Part shown: one piece after another, positions 23,671 through 33,300 of the stretch | Layout of the letters: every line of letters starts with the position of its first letter | Numbering within the stretch: the first letter of the stretch is position 1 | Assembly (NCBI GenBank): GCA_050292445.1 | Contig: JBNKLQ010000015.1 | Span: forward strand, 1 to 39,071 | Length of the DNA: 39,071 bases | From: Leptofilum sp050292445 | GTDB lineage: Bacteria; Chloroflexota; Anaerolineae; Promineifilales; Promineifilaceae | Direction of reading: 5' to 3' | Position numbers and translations under genes: made by a program | Notes under the pieces: model-generated | Seen by the model: the letters and a program-made list of their open reading frames with translations, nothing else | The model's database searches: none | Told to the model about the DNA's origin: nothing

Positions 23671-24216
23671 TTAAGTGGAAACGGCCGTTCCCATTGCCAA
23701 CACCTTGCTCACCGTACGCCAGTTCCGGGCCGTCGCCGCCACGCCCATGGCTCGCTCCACCTTGGCTGCTAGCTTGGAACGGCCGATACCATCCGGCGCA
23801 TACAAATAGAACACCGAGTCGATTAGGGTAAACTGTTCGCTGTCGCTTTTGATTGCTTCCAGCAAGGCCAAATCTGGGTTGGGCGGGATGTGTTCCAGGA
23901 AGTAGAAGTGGAGCGTCTTGTGATTTTCTTCGGCGGCGGGGAAGGGATTTTGGGAAACGGCCGTTTGCAAATCTACCAAACGCAGCAGCAAAATTTGCGG
24001 TTCAAAGCCATGACTTTCACCAATTGCTGCCCCAATTTCTTGAGCCAGCGCAGGCAGGTCAGAATGGTCACTTTGCAAGACCACATTGCCACTTTGGATG
24101 TAGGTTTGCACATTGGCCAGCCCCAAGCCTTTCAGGAGCGTTTTCAGGTCACGCATGGGCAGCTTGTTGTGGCCACCTACGTTGATGCCGCGTAATAAAG
24201 CAATAATCGTATCCAT
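23671..24216 (-). CDS. DUF1697 family protein
   Basis: 181 residues, a family of unknown function with an alpha/beta ferredoxin-like fold. Signature stretches are IIALLRGINVGGHNKLPM, LGLANVQTYIQSGNVVL and the C-terminal GVAATARNWRTVSKVL. Length is typical. Member of the minus-strand accessory run; no function can be inferred. Confidence 0.93.
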   Translation of the reverse strand: MDTIIALLRGINVGGHNKLPMRDLKTLLKGLGLANVQTYIQSGNVVLQSDHSDLPALAQEIGAAIGESHGFEPQILLLRLVDLQTAVSQNPFPAAEENHKTLHFYFLEHIPPNPDLALLEAIKSDSEQFTLIDSVFYLYAPDGIGRSKLAAKVERAMGVAATARNWRTVSKVLAMGTAVST

Positions 24217-24227
24217 TTATTTCACTT

Positions 24228-24300
24228 TTACCGCGGAGGACGCGGAGCGCACGGAGATTTTTTGATCCCTCTGTGGTCTCTGTGCCCTCTGTGGCAAGAT
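24228..24300. repeat. Degenerate CCGCGGAG / CTCTGTGG repeat
   Basis: Imperfect repetition of CGCGGAGNNCGCGGAG on the left and CTCTGTGGTCTCTGTGCC on the right, a familiar intergenic repeat. It fills the gap between the DUF1697 start and the MoaD-like stop. A copy lies inside cca. Confidence 0.6.
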
Positions 24301-24303
24301 AAT

Positions 24304-24600
24304 TTACCCGCCAGCCATGGCGCCGATGATGCGAAACGGTTCCGTACCGTTGGCGATTAATTCTGGCAGTGGTTTATCTGGCGCTTCGTGGGACCAATCC
24401 TGCCCATCGGCAAAAAAACGGATGAAATCCCGCCGCTTCTGCGATTGGTGGTCGCGCACCGTGCCGCGCAGGACAGGGTACAGCTCTTCCAGCTTGTCCA
24501 GAATGGCTTGCTGTGTGATTGGGCCATCTAGCTCCAACTGCACCTCTTTGCCCACCTTGGCCAGATTACGCAGATGGAACGGTAACATTACACAAATCAT
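24304..24600 (-). CDS. MoaD/ThiS-like ubiquitin-fold sulfur carrier
   Basis: 98 residues ending in Gly-Gly (IIGAMAGG), the adenylated and thiocarboxylated tail of MoaD/ThiS carriers. LDGPITQQAILDKLEELYPVLRGTVRD matches the beta-grasp fold. No MoaE, ThiG or E1-like partner gene is nearby. Its ATG overlaps the stop of the BNR-repeat gene by four bases (ATGA), so the two are translationally coupled. Confidence 0.85.
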   Translation of the reverse strand: MICVMLPFHLRNLAKVGKEVQLELDGPITQQAILDKLEELYPVLRGTVRDHQSQKRRDFIRFFADGQDWSHEAPDKPLPELIANGTEPFRIIGAMAGG

Positions 24601-25711
24601 GGCAGTGTTTGCACCTCGATGGACAAAATTTTGGGGAGATTTTCGGCGATCGCCATCCAGCTGTCACCAGAATCGGCGGAAGCATAGAGCTGTCCGCCCG
24701 TGGTGCCAAAATAAATGCCGCACGATTCAAGCGTGTCAATTGCCATTGCGTCCCGCAGGATGTTGACATAACAATTTTCTTGCGGTAAGCCATTGGTTAA
24801 CGCTTCCCACTCATTGCCGCCGGATCGGCTGCGGTAAACGCGCAGCTTGCCCTCAGGCGGAAAATGCTCGGAGTCGCTCTTGATGGGCACGACGTAAATC
24901 GTTTCTGGTTCGTGGGCGTGCACGGCAATGGGGAAGCCAAAATCGCTGGGCAAGTTGCCGCTAACTTCGTGCCACAGGTCGCCAGCGTTGTCGCTGCGCA
25001 TCACGTCCCAATGTTTTTGCATAACAGCACATTGGGCCGCGAGGGGTGCAGGGCGATGTTGTGAACGCAGTGGCCCACTTCGGCCTCGGAATCTGGCAGC
25101 TCGTAAGGGGAAACCAGCCCCTGGTTGATGGGTCGCCACGTTTCGCCACCGTCATCAGTGCGGAAGGCCCCAGCGGCGGAGATGGCCACAAAAATGCGGT
25201 TGGGGTTGCTGGGGTCCAGGGCGATAGTGTGCAGGCACATACCGCCTGCGCCGGGCTGCCACAAATGTCCTTTTACTTCGCGCAGGCCGGGCAGTTCCTG
25301 CCAGCTTTGTCCAGCATCGTCGGAACGGAACAGAGCGGCGTCTTCCACACCGGCATAAACCGTCTCTGGATTGGTGAGCGACGGTTCCAGGTGCCAGACG
25401 CGCTTGAATTCCCAGGGGTGTTGTGAGCCATCATAAAATTGGTGGGTGCCGGGATCGCCTTCGTAGGCAAACTCGTTGTTGACCGCTTCCCACGTTTGGC
25501 CGCCATCGTCGGAGCGCTGGATGAGCTGGCCAAACCAGCCGGTTGATTGGGAGGCATAGATGCGGTTGGGATTTACCGGGGAACCTTTCAGGTGGTAAAT
25601 CTCCCAGCCAGCAAAATGGGGGCCGCTTACCTCCCATTCTTGCCGCTTTTCATCGGATGTTAGGATAAATGCGCCTTTTTTGGTGCCAACTAAAACACGT
25701 ACGCCACTCAT
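24597..25711 (-). pseudogene. BNR/sialidase-like beta-propeller protein with an apparent frameshift
   Basis: Frame one (ATG 25711 to TGA 25001) gives VLVGTKKGAFILTSDE and propeller repeats with SDDGGQTWEA, SDDAGQSWQE and TDDGGETWRP. Frame two takes over near 25020 (HWDVMRSDNAGDLW, SADSGDSWMA) and ends at 24597. The natural reading changes frame around VL(L)MQKHW; restoring one base gives one uninterrupted protein of about 370 residues. These Asp-box proteins are usually annotated as exo-alpha-sialidase-like but their substrate is unknown. No signal peptide is visible. A sequencing error is a live alternative to a real mutation. Confidence 0.82.
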
Positions 25712-25781
25712 GATTTGTCTCCTTTTTTGGGCTACTTCTTTTTCTTTTTTGCTGCTGCTTTTCCCATAATTTTCCCGTTTG

Positions 25782-26192
25782 TTACGCTCGCGAAGAGCGC
25801 ATCGCTTTTTTCTTTATAATGGCATTGTTGGCCACCATATCCTGGTACGCTTCCGATTCCACACCAAAGATGGCAATTTTGCCTTCGTCGTTGCTGTGCA
25901 CGCCCCAACCGTACCGCTTGGTAAGCGGCGAAGCGCGAAAGCAGGGTTGTCCTTTGGAGAAGAAAAGGTGCCGCTGCTCGGCTAAATCTTCTGCGGGAAT
26001 TTCTTTTCTGGTGGCAAAGACGGCAAACAATACATCGTCCGACGTATATTCGTAAGGATGCTCGTGCAGCATCTCAAACTGCAAATTGGCGACCGATTTT
26101 TTGCTACCCTTCAAGGGTGGAATTTCGCCTTGGGAGGCCGGGGAATCTTCGGCAATTTCTATCAAAGTGTTGAAATAGTTCGTGGAGTGCAT
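25782..26192 (-). CDS. DUF6157 family protein
   Basis: 136 residues matching the DUF6157 pattern: MHSTNYFNTLIEIAEDSP, GEIPPLKGSKKSVANLQFEM, YEYTSDDVLFAV, FFSKGQPCFRASPLTKRYGWG and the KAMRSSRA ending. Function unknown. Found next to DinB-like genes here. Confidence 0.9.
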   Translation of the reverse strand: MHSTNYFNTLIEIAEDSPASQGEIPPLKGSKKSVANLQFEMLHEHPYEYTSDDVLFAVFATRKEIPAEDLAEQRHLFFSKGQPCFRASPLTKRYGWGVHSNDEGKIAIFGVESEAYQDMVANNAIIKKKAMRSSRA

Positions 26193-26206
26193 GTTTTTTC
26201 CTTACT

Positions 26207-26683
26207 TTACTTTTTCAGGGTGCACAATGCCTGACGGATTTCGCCAAGGTGGTAAGCGGTGTGGGTGATCATGGCAATCGCACCACCAATTTCGCGCTCG
26301 CTACGCCATTCGGTTTGGTCGTGAATGAGTTGTTTGATGCGGTTATAACTGTCGCGGAGTTCGTTTTGGATTGCTTGCCATTGTTGGGGGGAAACGGCCG
26401 TAACTTCCTGCCAAATCTCCCCCCAATCCACTGGTTCAAACTTTTGGGTGCGCACATTTTCCTCCAGCACGTCCAGGTAAAACGCTGTGTGCTTTACCTG
26501 TGCTGCCAGCGTAGCACACTTGCCACCAACTGGAATTGACGCCTCTTCGGCCGAAATCGTGGCCAGCGTCTCAAAAAAAGAGGTGCCTTTGTCTAGGTAA
26601 ATGCCTTGGACACTGTCGAACGTTTCATCTAGCAGCAGGTAGAGGGCTTTTTTGAATAAATCGCTATCAATTTTACTTGACAT
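26207..26683 (-). CDS. DinB-like family protein (second copy)
   Basis: 158 residues, a four-helix bundle with histidines in AAQVKHTAFYLDV and MITHTAYHLGEIRQAL, the two metal-binding positions of DinB-like proteins. Sequence is distinct from the DinB-like gene at 22253. Fifteen bases separate it from the DUF6157 gene downstream, suggesting one transcript. Confidence 0.82.
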   Translation of the reverse strand: MSSKIDSDLFKKALYLLLDETFDSVQGIYLDKGTSFFETLATISAEEASIPVGGKCATLAAQVKHTAFYLDVLEENVRTQKFEPVDWGEIWQEVTAVSPQQWQAIQNELRDSYNRIKQLIHDQTEWRSEREIGGAIAMITHTAYHLGEIRQALCTLKK

Positions 26684-26704
26684 AAATTATCCTCGAATAT
26701 TTAA

Positions 26705-26756
26705 AAAGCGGAACACGGAGTTACACAGAGAAGGCACAGAGTTGCACAGAGAAAAA
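26705..26756. repeat. GCACAGAG tandem repeat
   Basis: Repeats of the form GNNACACAGAG / GGCACAGAG / TTGCACAGAG in the spacer between the HhH and DinB-like genes, the same family as 3123-3188. Confidence 0.6.
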
Positions 26757-26757
26757 T

Positions 26758-26979
26758 CTAGCCTTCTGACTTAATTGTTGAGTCGGAGGCAAAGGCGAGA
26801 CTTTGTTCGGCCAATGCTTTGCTTAGATGGCGGATTGCTTTGGGACCCATGCCGTGCAACTTGAGCAGGTTTGCTTCACTGATTTTGGTGAGTTGGGTGA
26901 GTTTAGAAAATCCGGCGGATGCCAAAGCACGTTGGGCAGGTTTGGCCGCACCTTTGGGCCAAATTGGTTTATTTGCCAT
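26758..26979 (-). CDS. Small helix-hairpin-helix (alpha-CTD-like) protein
   Basis: 73 residues. PAQRALASAGFSKLTQLTKI then LLKLHGMGPKAIRHLSKAL is the helix-hairpin-helix fold of the RNA polymerase alpha C-terminal domain, so nucleic-acid binding is likely. AAGGACC precedes the ATG by seven bases. It resembles the domain fused to L31 in this window and is a stand-alone form. Confidence 0.82.
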   Translation of the reverse strand: MANKPIWPKGAAKPAQRALASAGFSKLTQLTKISEANLLKLHGMGPKAIRHLSKALAEQSLAFASDSTIKSEG

Positions 26980-27155
26980 GTCGCAAGGTCCTTTTAAGCA
27001 GTAAAAGGGTTTGTTGAATCAGGTTGCCAAGTCTATCTTGTTGTTGCCTGGATGTTGTTGAGAAGATGTGAAAATTGATGAGTTATATTGGCAAGGCGGC
27101 TGGATTATAGAACATAATTTCTAATTTGTCTATAATTTTCGCAATTTGAATGGGA

Positions 27156-27359
27156 TCACTTTTTGCGACGCAGCGCCGGAGCGGTGATCGCCATCAGAAC
27201 CACACTCAGAAAGAGTGCACCCCACTGCCAAATTGCGGGATAGGAAAGCGCTGGGTAAAGCAATAATCCAATCGAAATGCCTAGAGTGATCATTGCCACC
27301 AAATAACCGAAGTCACGAGAAGAGAGTTGAGAACGCGGATTTTCTTTCTTTTCAATCAT
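27156..27359 (-). CDS. Small two-helix membrane protein
   Basis: 67 residues from ATG 27359, chosen over 27377 because GGAGG lies just upstream of it. Residues about 22-40 (YLVAMITLGISIGLLLYP) and 46-61 (IWQWGALFLSVVLMAI) are membrane segments; the N-terminus is charged (EKKENPRSQ) and the C-terminus ends ALRRKK, positive inside. No family recognised. Lies alone between the HhH gene and mutS. Confidence 0.65.
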   Translation of the reverse strand: MIEKKENPRSQLSSRDFGYLVAMITLGISIGLLLYPALSYPAIWQWGALFLSVVLMAITAPALRRKK

Positions 27360-27459
27360 TGCCAATCCTCCATACAAACAATCCTAATAGTGAAAGCTGG
27401 GGTTTACTATAAAGAATCAGGCACATCGTACCATAAGAAACGGCCGTACATCCCCAACG

Positions 27460-30051
27460 TTAATCATCTTTTTCGTCTGCGTAGCGGCGTTTCCACTCAT
27501 ACAGCTTGTTGATCGCTTCCAAGGGCGACATGCTGTTGACGTCCAACGCTTGCAGCTCATCCAGAAGAGGGCTGGATTCGGGGAAGAGGGCCATTTGCTG
27601 CACACTGTTGAGGCGACTGGGTTCTACGGCCGTTGTTGGGGCATGTTCTTCCAATTCCAGCAAAATCTCATTGGCTCGGTTGATGACGTCGCGGGGAAGT
27701 CCGGCCAACTGCCCAACGTGAATGCCATAGCTCTGATCTGCGCCGCCGGGGACAATCTGGTGCAAAAAGATCACCTTGTCGCCTTCTTCAGCGACGGCGA
27801 CGTTGTAGTTGCTTACCAGCGGCAGCAGATCGGCCAGGCCAACCAGCTCGTGATAATGCGTGGCGAAGAGGGTGCGTGGCTTGAGGCGTGGGTGGTTGTG
27901 CAGGTATTCAATGATGGCCCAGGCGATGGCCAGTCCATCGTAGGTGCTGGTACCCCGGCCAATCTCGTCCAGGATGAGGAGTGAGCGGTTTGTGGCGTGG
28001 TTGAGGATTTCGGCCGTTTCCACCATTTCTACCATGAAGGTACTGCGCCCAGCGTGCAGCTCATCGTGGGCCCCAATGCGGGTGAAGATGCGGTCCACCA
28101 GCCCAATCTCGGCGCTGTCCGCCGGGACAAAGCTGCCGATTTGGGCCATCAGCACAATAAGCGCCACCTGGCGCAGGTAAGTTGATTTACCGGACATGTT
28201 TGGCCCGGTGATGATTTGGATGCGCTCGTTGTGATCCATCTGCACATTGTTGGGCACAAAGCGCTCCATTTGCAGCGTTTGTTCCACGACAGGGTGACGG
28301 CCGTTCACAATCGCTAATCTGTTTTCGGTGGTGAGCACAGGCCGGACATAGCCCTGCATCGCCGCTGCTTCCGCCAGGGCCGAGGCCACATCCAGCTGGG
28401 CCAGGACGTTGGCTGTTTTTAGCAGCCGTTTGGCATATTGACTCACTTGCTGACACACCTCGCTAAAAACGCGCCGCTCAATTTCCAAAATGCGCTCCTC
28501 CGCGTTGAGGATGAGCGTTTCGTACTCTTTCAGCTCTGGGGTGATGTAGCGCTCCGCATTGGTGAGCGTTTGCTTGCGGATGTAATCTTCGGGCACGTTG
28601 TCACTGTGGGTTCGGGTGACCTCGATGTAGTAGCCAAACACTTTGTTAAAACCCACTTTCAGCGAACTGATGCTGCTGCGTTCCCGCTCGCGTGGCTCCA
28701 GCTCTGCCACCCACTGCCGGGCATGGGCCGATGAGTTCATCACGCCGTCCAGCTCCGCTGAAAAGCCGGGCCGAATCACGCCCATCTTGTTCAGATTGGT
28801 CGGCGCTTCCTGGGCGATGGCTTGGGCGATGATTTTGGCGGCTTCGGTGCAAGCGTCTAGCTGGGAGATTAGAGATTGGAGACTGGAGATTGGCGACTGA
28901 TTACTGTTTACTGACAACTGATTACTAATCTCAGGAACGGCCGTTAGCGCCAGCCCAATATATTCCAAATCACGTGGGGTCGCTTTGCCACTCAGGACGC
29001 GGTTGGTCAGCCGTTCCAGGTCGGGCAGCCCTTTGAGCGTTGTCCTCAGGTCAGCGCGGAGCAGAGCGTCGTTGAAGAATGTGTCTACCTGGTTGAGACG
29101 GCCGTTTAAATCATCCACGTCCAGCAGCGGGCGAGAAATCCGGTCGCGCAGCAGGCGGGCACCCATTGGCGTGACGGTTTTGTTTAGCACCTTCAGCAAC
29201 GAGCCGCTGCGTTCGCCGCCCAGCGATTCGGTCAGTTCCAGGTTGCGCCGGGTGGCGGTGTCCAAAGCCATGAACCCTTCCACGCTGTAAGTGGCCAGCC
29301 GCTGAATTTGGCCCACGGCCCCTTTTTGCGTCTCTTGCAGATAATACAAAATGGCCCCTGCCACCCGCGTGGCCAGAGATTTGCCCTCGCAGCCAAAGGC
29401 GGACAGGGAATCAACGCCAAAGTGGCGCAGCAAGGTTTGGCGGGCGTTGCCTTCTTCAAAGCGCCAGTCGGGCAGGCGGCTGACGGCTTTGGCTTCGCCC
29501 TGGTAAGCGAGTTCACTGTCCGGCAGCAGCAGTTCGGCGGGGTCTAATCGGGCCAATTCTTCGGTGAGGCGGCGACGGCCGTTAAACTGCGTGGTGGCAA
29601 ATTCGCCGGTGGTCACATCGGCATAGGCCAGACCCACGCGATCCCCTTCGAGGAGAACGGCCGTTAAATAATTATTTCGTCCCGCGTCCAGCATCCCCGG
29701 CTCGATGACCGTGCCTGCGGTAAAAACACGCACTACTTCACGCGGCATCAACCCTTTAATTTGCGAGGAATCACCGATTTGTTCGCATAGCGCCACCTTG
29801 TACCCCTTGGCAATGAGTCGAGCGATGTACCCTTCGGCAGCATGATGGGGGACACCGGCCATCGGCGTGCGCTGGTTTTTGCCCTGGGGGCGGCTGGTAA
29901 GCACCAAATCCAGCACTTCAGCCGCCAATTTGGCATCATCGTCAAACGTTTCGTAAAAGTCACCCAGGCGAAAAAAGACAATCGCATCCTGATGCTGCGC
30001 TTTGATGTCTAAATATTGCTGACGGCTGGGGGTGACTTTGCTTTTGGCCAT
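27460..30051 (-). CDS. mutS: DNA mismatch repair protein MutS
   Basis: Recognises mismatches and starts methyl-independent or strand-directed repair. The mismatch-binding motif VFFRLGDFYETFDDDA is near the start, and the ATPase shows GPNMSGKSTYLRQ near 616 and the STFMVEM and LDEIGRGTSTYDG motifs. Length 863 is typical of MutS1. Residues 373-399 (NQLSVNSNQSPISSLQSLIS) are encoded by repetitive intergenic-type DNA and form an in-frame insertion in domain III. No mutL is in the window. ATG 30051 gives the usual N-terminus. Confidence 0.97.
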   Translation of the reverse strand: MAKSKVTPSRQQYLDIKAQHQDAIVFFRLGDFYETFDDDAKLAAEVLDLVLTSRPQGKNQRTPMAGVPHHAAEGYIARLIAKGYKVALCEQIGDSSQIKGLMPREVVRVFTAGTVIEPGMLDAGRNNYLTAVLLEGDRVGLAYADVTTGEFATTQFNGRRRLTEELARLDPAELLLPDSELAYQGEAKAVSRLPDWRFEEGNARQTLLRHFGVDSLSAFGCEGKSLATRVAGAILYYLQETQKGAVGQIQRLATYSVEGFMALDTATRRNLELTESLGGERSGSLLKVLNKTVTPMGARLLRDRISRPLLDVDDLNGRLNQVDTFFNDALLRADLRTTLKGLPDLERLTNRVLSGKATPRDLEYIGLALTAVPEISNQLSVNSNQSPISSLQSLISQLDACTEAAKIIAQAIAQEAPTNLNKMGVIRPGFSAELDGVMNSSAHARQWVAELEPRERERSSISSLKVGFNKVFGYYIEVTRTHSDNVPEDYIRKQTLTNAERYITPELKEYETLILNAEERILEIERRVFSEVCQQVSQYAKRLLKTANVLAQLDVASALAEAAAMQGYVRPVLTTENRLAIVNGRHPVVEQTLQMERFVPNNVQMDHNERIQIITGPNMSGKSTYLRQVALIVLMAQIGSFVPADSAEIGLVDRIFTRIGAHDELHAGRSTFMVEMVETAEILNHATNRSLLILDEIGRGTSTYDGLAIAWAIIEYLHNHPRLKPRTLFATHYHELVGLADLLPLVSNYNVAVAEEGDKVIFLHQIVPGGADQSYGIHVGQLAGLPRDVINRANEILLELEEHAPTTAVEPSRLNSVQQMALFPESSPLLDELQALDVNSMSPLEAINKLYEWKRRYADEKDD
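28857..28935 (-). repeat. Low-complexity repeat inserted in frame in mutS
   Basis: The plus strand shows AGATTAGAGATTGGAGACTG, GGAGATTGGCGACTGATTAC and TTTACTGACAACTGATTACT, imperfect repeats of GAGATTGG and CTGATTACT. Such words are frequent as intergenic repeats in cyanobacteria and Chloroflexota. The reading frame is kept. Confidence 0.7.
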
Positions 30052-30188
30052 GCTGCTCCTTCGGAAAAGTGGCTGGTTGCTAGTAAATTAACAGAAACTA
30101 AAACTAGCCACTATTAACTCATGTTTTTGCAGCTTGTAAGCATAGCGAGGAACATGGCAAAAGGCAACGTGTTTGGGGCGAAATTGGC

Positions 30189-30222
30189 AAAAAAAGAGAG
30201 TCTCGCAGGTGCCAGACTCTCT
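30189..30222 (-). terminator. Terminator of the P-domain protein gene
   Basis: On the minus strand a perfect 9-bp stem (30214-30222 with 30195-30203, AGAGAGTCT and complement) followed by seven T. Confidence 0.85.
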
Positions 30223-30237
30223 CGATGAAGTTAATAG

Positions 30238-30293
30238 AGACCTGACAGATTTTGTTGGTAGCGAGCACCAAATTAACAAAATCTGTCAGGTCT
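30238..30293. repeat. Perfect 19-bp inverted repeat AGACCTGACAGATTTTGTT
   Basis: Arms 30238-30256 and 30275-30293, 18-base loop. It lies 65 bases downstream of the P-domain stop and resembles dispersed palindromic repeats, not a unique terminator. Confidence 0.85.
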
Positions 30294-30357
30294 TGCCCCA
30301 GAGGTTTAGCGATTTATCTTTTTAAGCTTTGTGCCCTCTGAGGCAAATGCTAGATTT

Positions 30358-33300
30358 CTACGGCGTACAAACGGTGATGCTCCAACTGTTGAGCGTGCCC
30401 GCATCAGCCGAGGTGTAGCTGTCGGTCACTGACAGCACCCAGGTACCGCTACTGCTCTCGCCATCGAAGGCACTCAGCGCATTGTTGGGGCTGAAAGTGC
30501 CATTGATCGCTGGAGCGCTGCCGTTGCACTGATTCTCTACTGGCAGGGCTGCCTCATCACTCAGCGTTGCCTGAATGTTATCCGTAGAACAGCCATACGT
30601 GCTGGCTGGGACACCGGGTCGGTCAATGAAGGTTACGGCCGTTCCCGTATTCTGATGCGTCAACACCATGCTCAAATCCCCAGGCCAGGCGTGGGCCATG
30701 TTGACTGTTACATCCAGGTCGGCAATCGTTGTCGCTGGTCCAACCGTCAACTGCGAGGTAATGGTTGTCGTGCCGTTGGGCAGCGCCACGGGCACGTTGG
30801 TGCTGGTGTAAGTCGTGCAGGCAGGCGCTGCGCCAGCCGTAATTTCCACATCATCAATGCCCGCTTCCACAATGCTGCCGCCAGCGGCATCGGCTGCCTC
30901 AACCAGCAAGTAGATTGTCTGTCCAGCAAAGGCATTCAGATTCACCGAAGCCACATCCCAGACACCATCATCGTCGTTGGCCGCGCCCAGTTCCTCAAAG
31001 AGAACCTGATTGCTGCTGCCAACGGCCGTAATGCGCAAGAAGTCTGCACTGGACGAGTTGCTGGTGTGGGCCAGGTAGTAATTAAACGTCAAGGTAAGGT
31101 CCAGACCCGTGGGCAAGCTGATGTTAGGCGAGCGAATGGAGGTCACCCCATTGTCGATGTCATTAACGCCGACGCTGCTGCCTGCGGTGGCCCCAGTCAC
31201 CAGGTCAAAGCTGCCGCTGACGGTGGTGCCGAGCTGTTTGGGACCACTCGAATTAGTGTCTTCGGGATTGGCTCGTTCCCACTGGCCGGTGGTGGCCGTG
31301 TCGGTGCCATTGGGGTCGGTAGTCCAACCCTGGCTCGTTTCGAAGTCGTCAAAGAAGATGGTGCCACTGGCAGGGGTGGTGGGTGTGGGCGTGGGGGGTG
31401 CCGGTGTGTTGGTGGCCGTTGGTGGCAATGGTGTATTGGTCGCTGTCGGTGGTAGCGGCGTGTTGGTTGCTGTTGGGGGTAATGGTGTATTGGTGGGTGG
31501 CAGCGGTGTGTTGGTCGCCGTCGGTGGTAATGGTGTGTTTGTGGCCGTCGGCAGCGGTGTATTGGTAGCTGTTGGCGGTGGCGGTGTGTTGGTCGCTGTT
31601 GGCACAGCTCCAACGGTACAGACTTCCAGGCTCCAGCCATTTAAGCTACCACCGTCCTGGTTAGCATTGTCGTTAATAGTCAATGTCCAGGTGCCATTGG
31701 CGCTTTGGCCATCAAAGGCAGACAGGGGATTGCTGGGCTGGTATGTGCCGCCACCTACAGGGGGACATGGCCAACTGCCTGCTGCAGCTTCATCGTCCAG
31801 GTTCAGGTCAAAATTGTCCTGTGAACTGCACGACCGGGCCATGATTTGCACCGAAGTGCCGCCTGGGCTGGACAGATTGAAGTCTAGATCGTTGATCCAG
31901 GTGTGGGTACCATTCAGATTCAGTACGTTGATATCACCAATCGTGCCGCTGCCGGAGATATTCAGCACGGAACTGATGGAAGGTGTTCCACTGCTAGAAA
32001 TGGCTTTGGGGATGTCTGTACTGTTGTAAACCGTGCAAGTGCCAGGTACTGGCGTATTGGTTGGTGCCGGTGGGTTGGTAGCTGTGGCGGTTGGCCCAGG
32101 GGTAGGTGTGGGGCCTGTGGTACAGCTGCTAAAAGAGTAGGAACCGATGTAGGTTCCCCAGCGGCCCTGTGTGGTGCCGGTGTTTTTGCTGTATTCGCCC
32201 AAATACCAGAAGGTTGTGCCATTGGGATCGATGGTCATTTCCGTGTAGTCGCCCCAGCGGCGTGGTGCCGATGTTTCAAACGACGTGTAGGAAATCTCAC
32301 CAGATTTCAGCAGTACTTCGGCTTGCAGCGTGCCTGCCGCATCGGTGGATTGACGCCCGGTTACGTAAATACCGGGGAACATGCTGCTGCTTGACTTCGT
32401 GTACCCGACGGCCATGTCGTCACAATGGTTTACGGCCAAATCGGGGAATTGGCGATATTCACCGTTACTGCTGTAAACACCAGCGTCGGCAACAGTCGCT
32501 GTGGCCGGATTGATCTGTGCCCAGCGCACGCAGTTGACAGTGCCGCTGCCTGGGTTACAGCCAATGGCCATGGTGGTCCAGGCAAAGCCATTGCGGTATT
32601 CAAAATCCTGGGGCCGGAAGTCGTTGCCTTGCAGCGTGCCGCCGCTTGACTGGGGGAAGGCGACTGTGTTAGCGGCCGTTACGCCAGTAGCAGCGTTGAG
32701 GCTAACGGTTCCTACCGTGCTGAAGCTATTGGCACCAAATGGATCACTCCAGGAGTAAATGGTATGGGTTGAGCCATCATAGCCCGTTTCGGCGATAAAG
32801 TAGTGGGGACCACTGGTGGGCCAGGTGCCCTGGTTCCAGCCATGCAGGTTCAACGGCTGGGGCGTGTCATCGTTGCTGCCCAGGTTCCTCAAGACGGAGG
32901 AAGCGGCTGCACCACTGTACATCGCTGCTTTGTCCAGCGCCCAGATGCGGGAATCTACAAAGGCATTGGTATTGTTATTGAAGATGTTGGCACCTAGATA
33001 AATGGCGTCATTGCCAACACCGACGTGCGGATAGTCAAAAAAGAGTGTGGAGCTGCCGGTGGTGAAGGAATAAATATTCCAGCTGCCGGTAGGATCGCCC
33101 GTTTGGGAGATAGCAATACAATAGTCTGTGCCATTGGCATCTATGCCCAGAATGAAGCGGTCTTCCCGTTCATCATAAAGGGCGTTGGGGTCAAAGACGC
33201 CGGTACAGTTGGAATTGGAAGACATGAAGCTGGCGAAGGTGGTTGGCCCAGACAAGCTGTTGCCGCTTTTGTCATAAATTTCAAAAGCGACATTGACCAC

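Larger units (their letters stand above)
30052..30357. other. 306-base spacer with three inverted repeats, between mutS and the P-domain gene
   Basis: No gene. It holds AGTGGCT (30068) / AGCCACT (30106) with nested GCTAGT/ACTAGC; a terminator (30189-30222); and a perfect 19-bp inverted repeat AGACCTGACAGATTTTGTT (30238-30256) with 30275-30293. AGTGGCTGG words also occur upstream of tdk. Confidence 0.7.

Noticed and set aside
30088..30279. 63-residue minus frame between mutS and the P-domain gene
   Set aside because: Consists of the inverted repeats and terminator; no ribosome site.
31380..31600. CRISPR-like spaced repeats
   Set aside because: They are in-frame tandem 27-base codon repeats in the Thr/Pro linker with no unique spacers and no cas genes.
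30655..32394. Long plus-strand frames over the P-domain gene (266, 306 and 163 residues)
   Set aside because: Antisense to tandem Thr/Pro repeats and P-domains; low-complexity Gly/Val products without ribosome sites.
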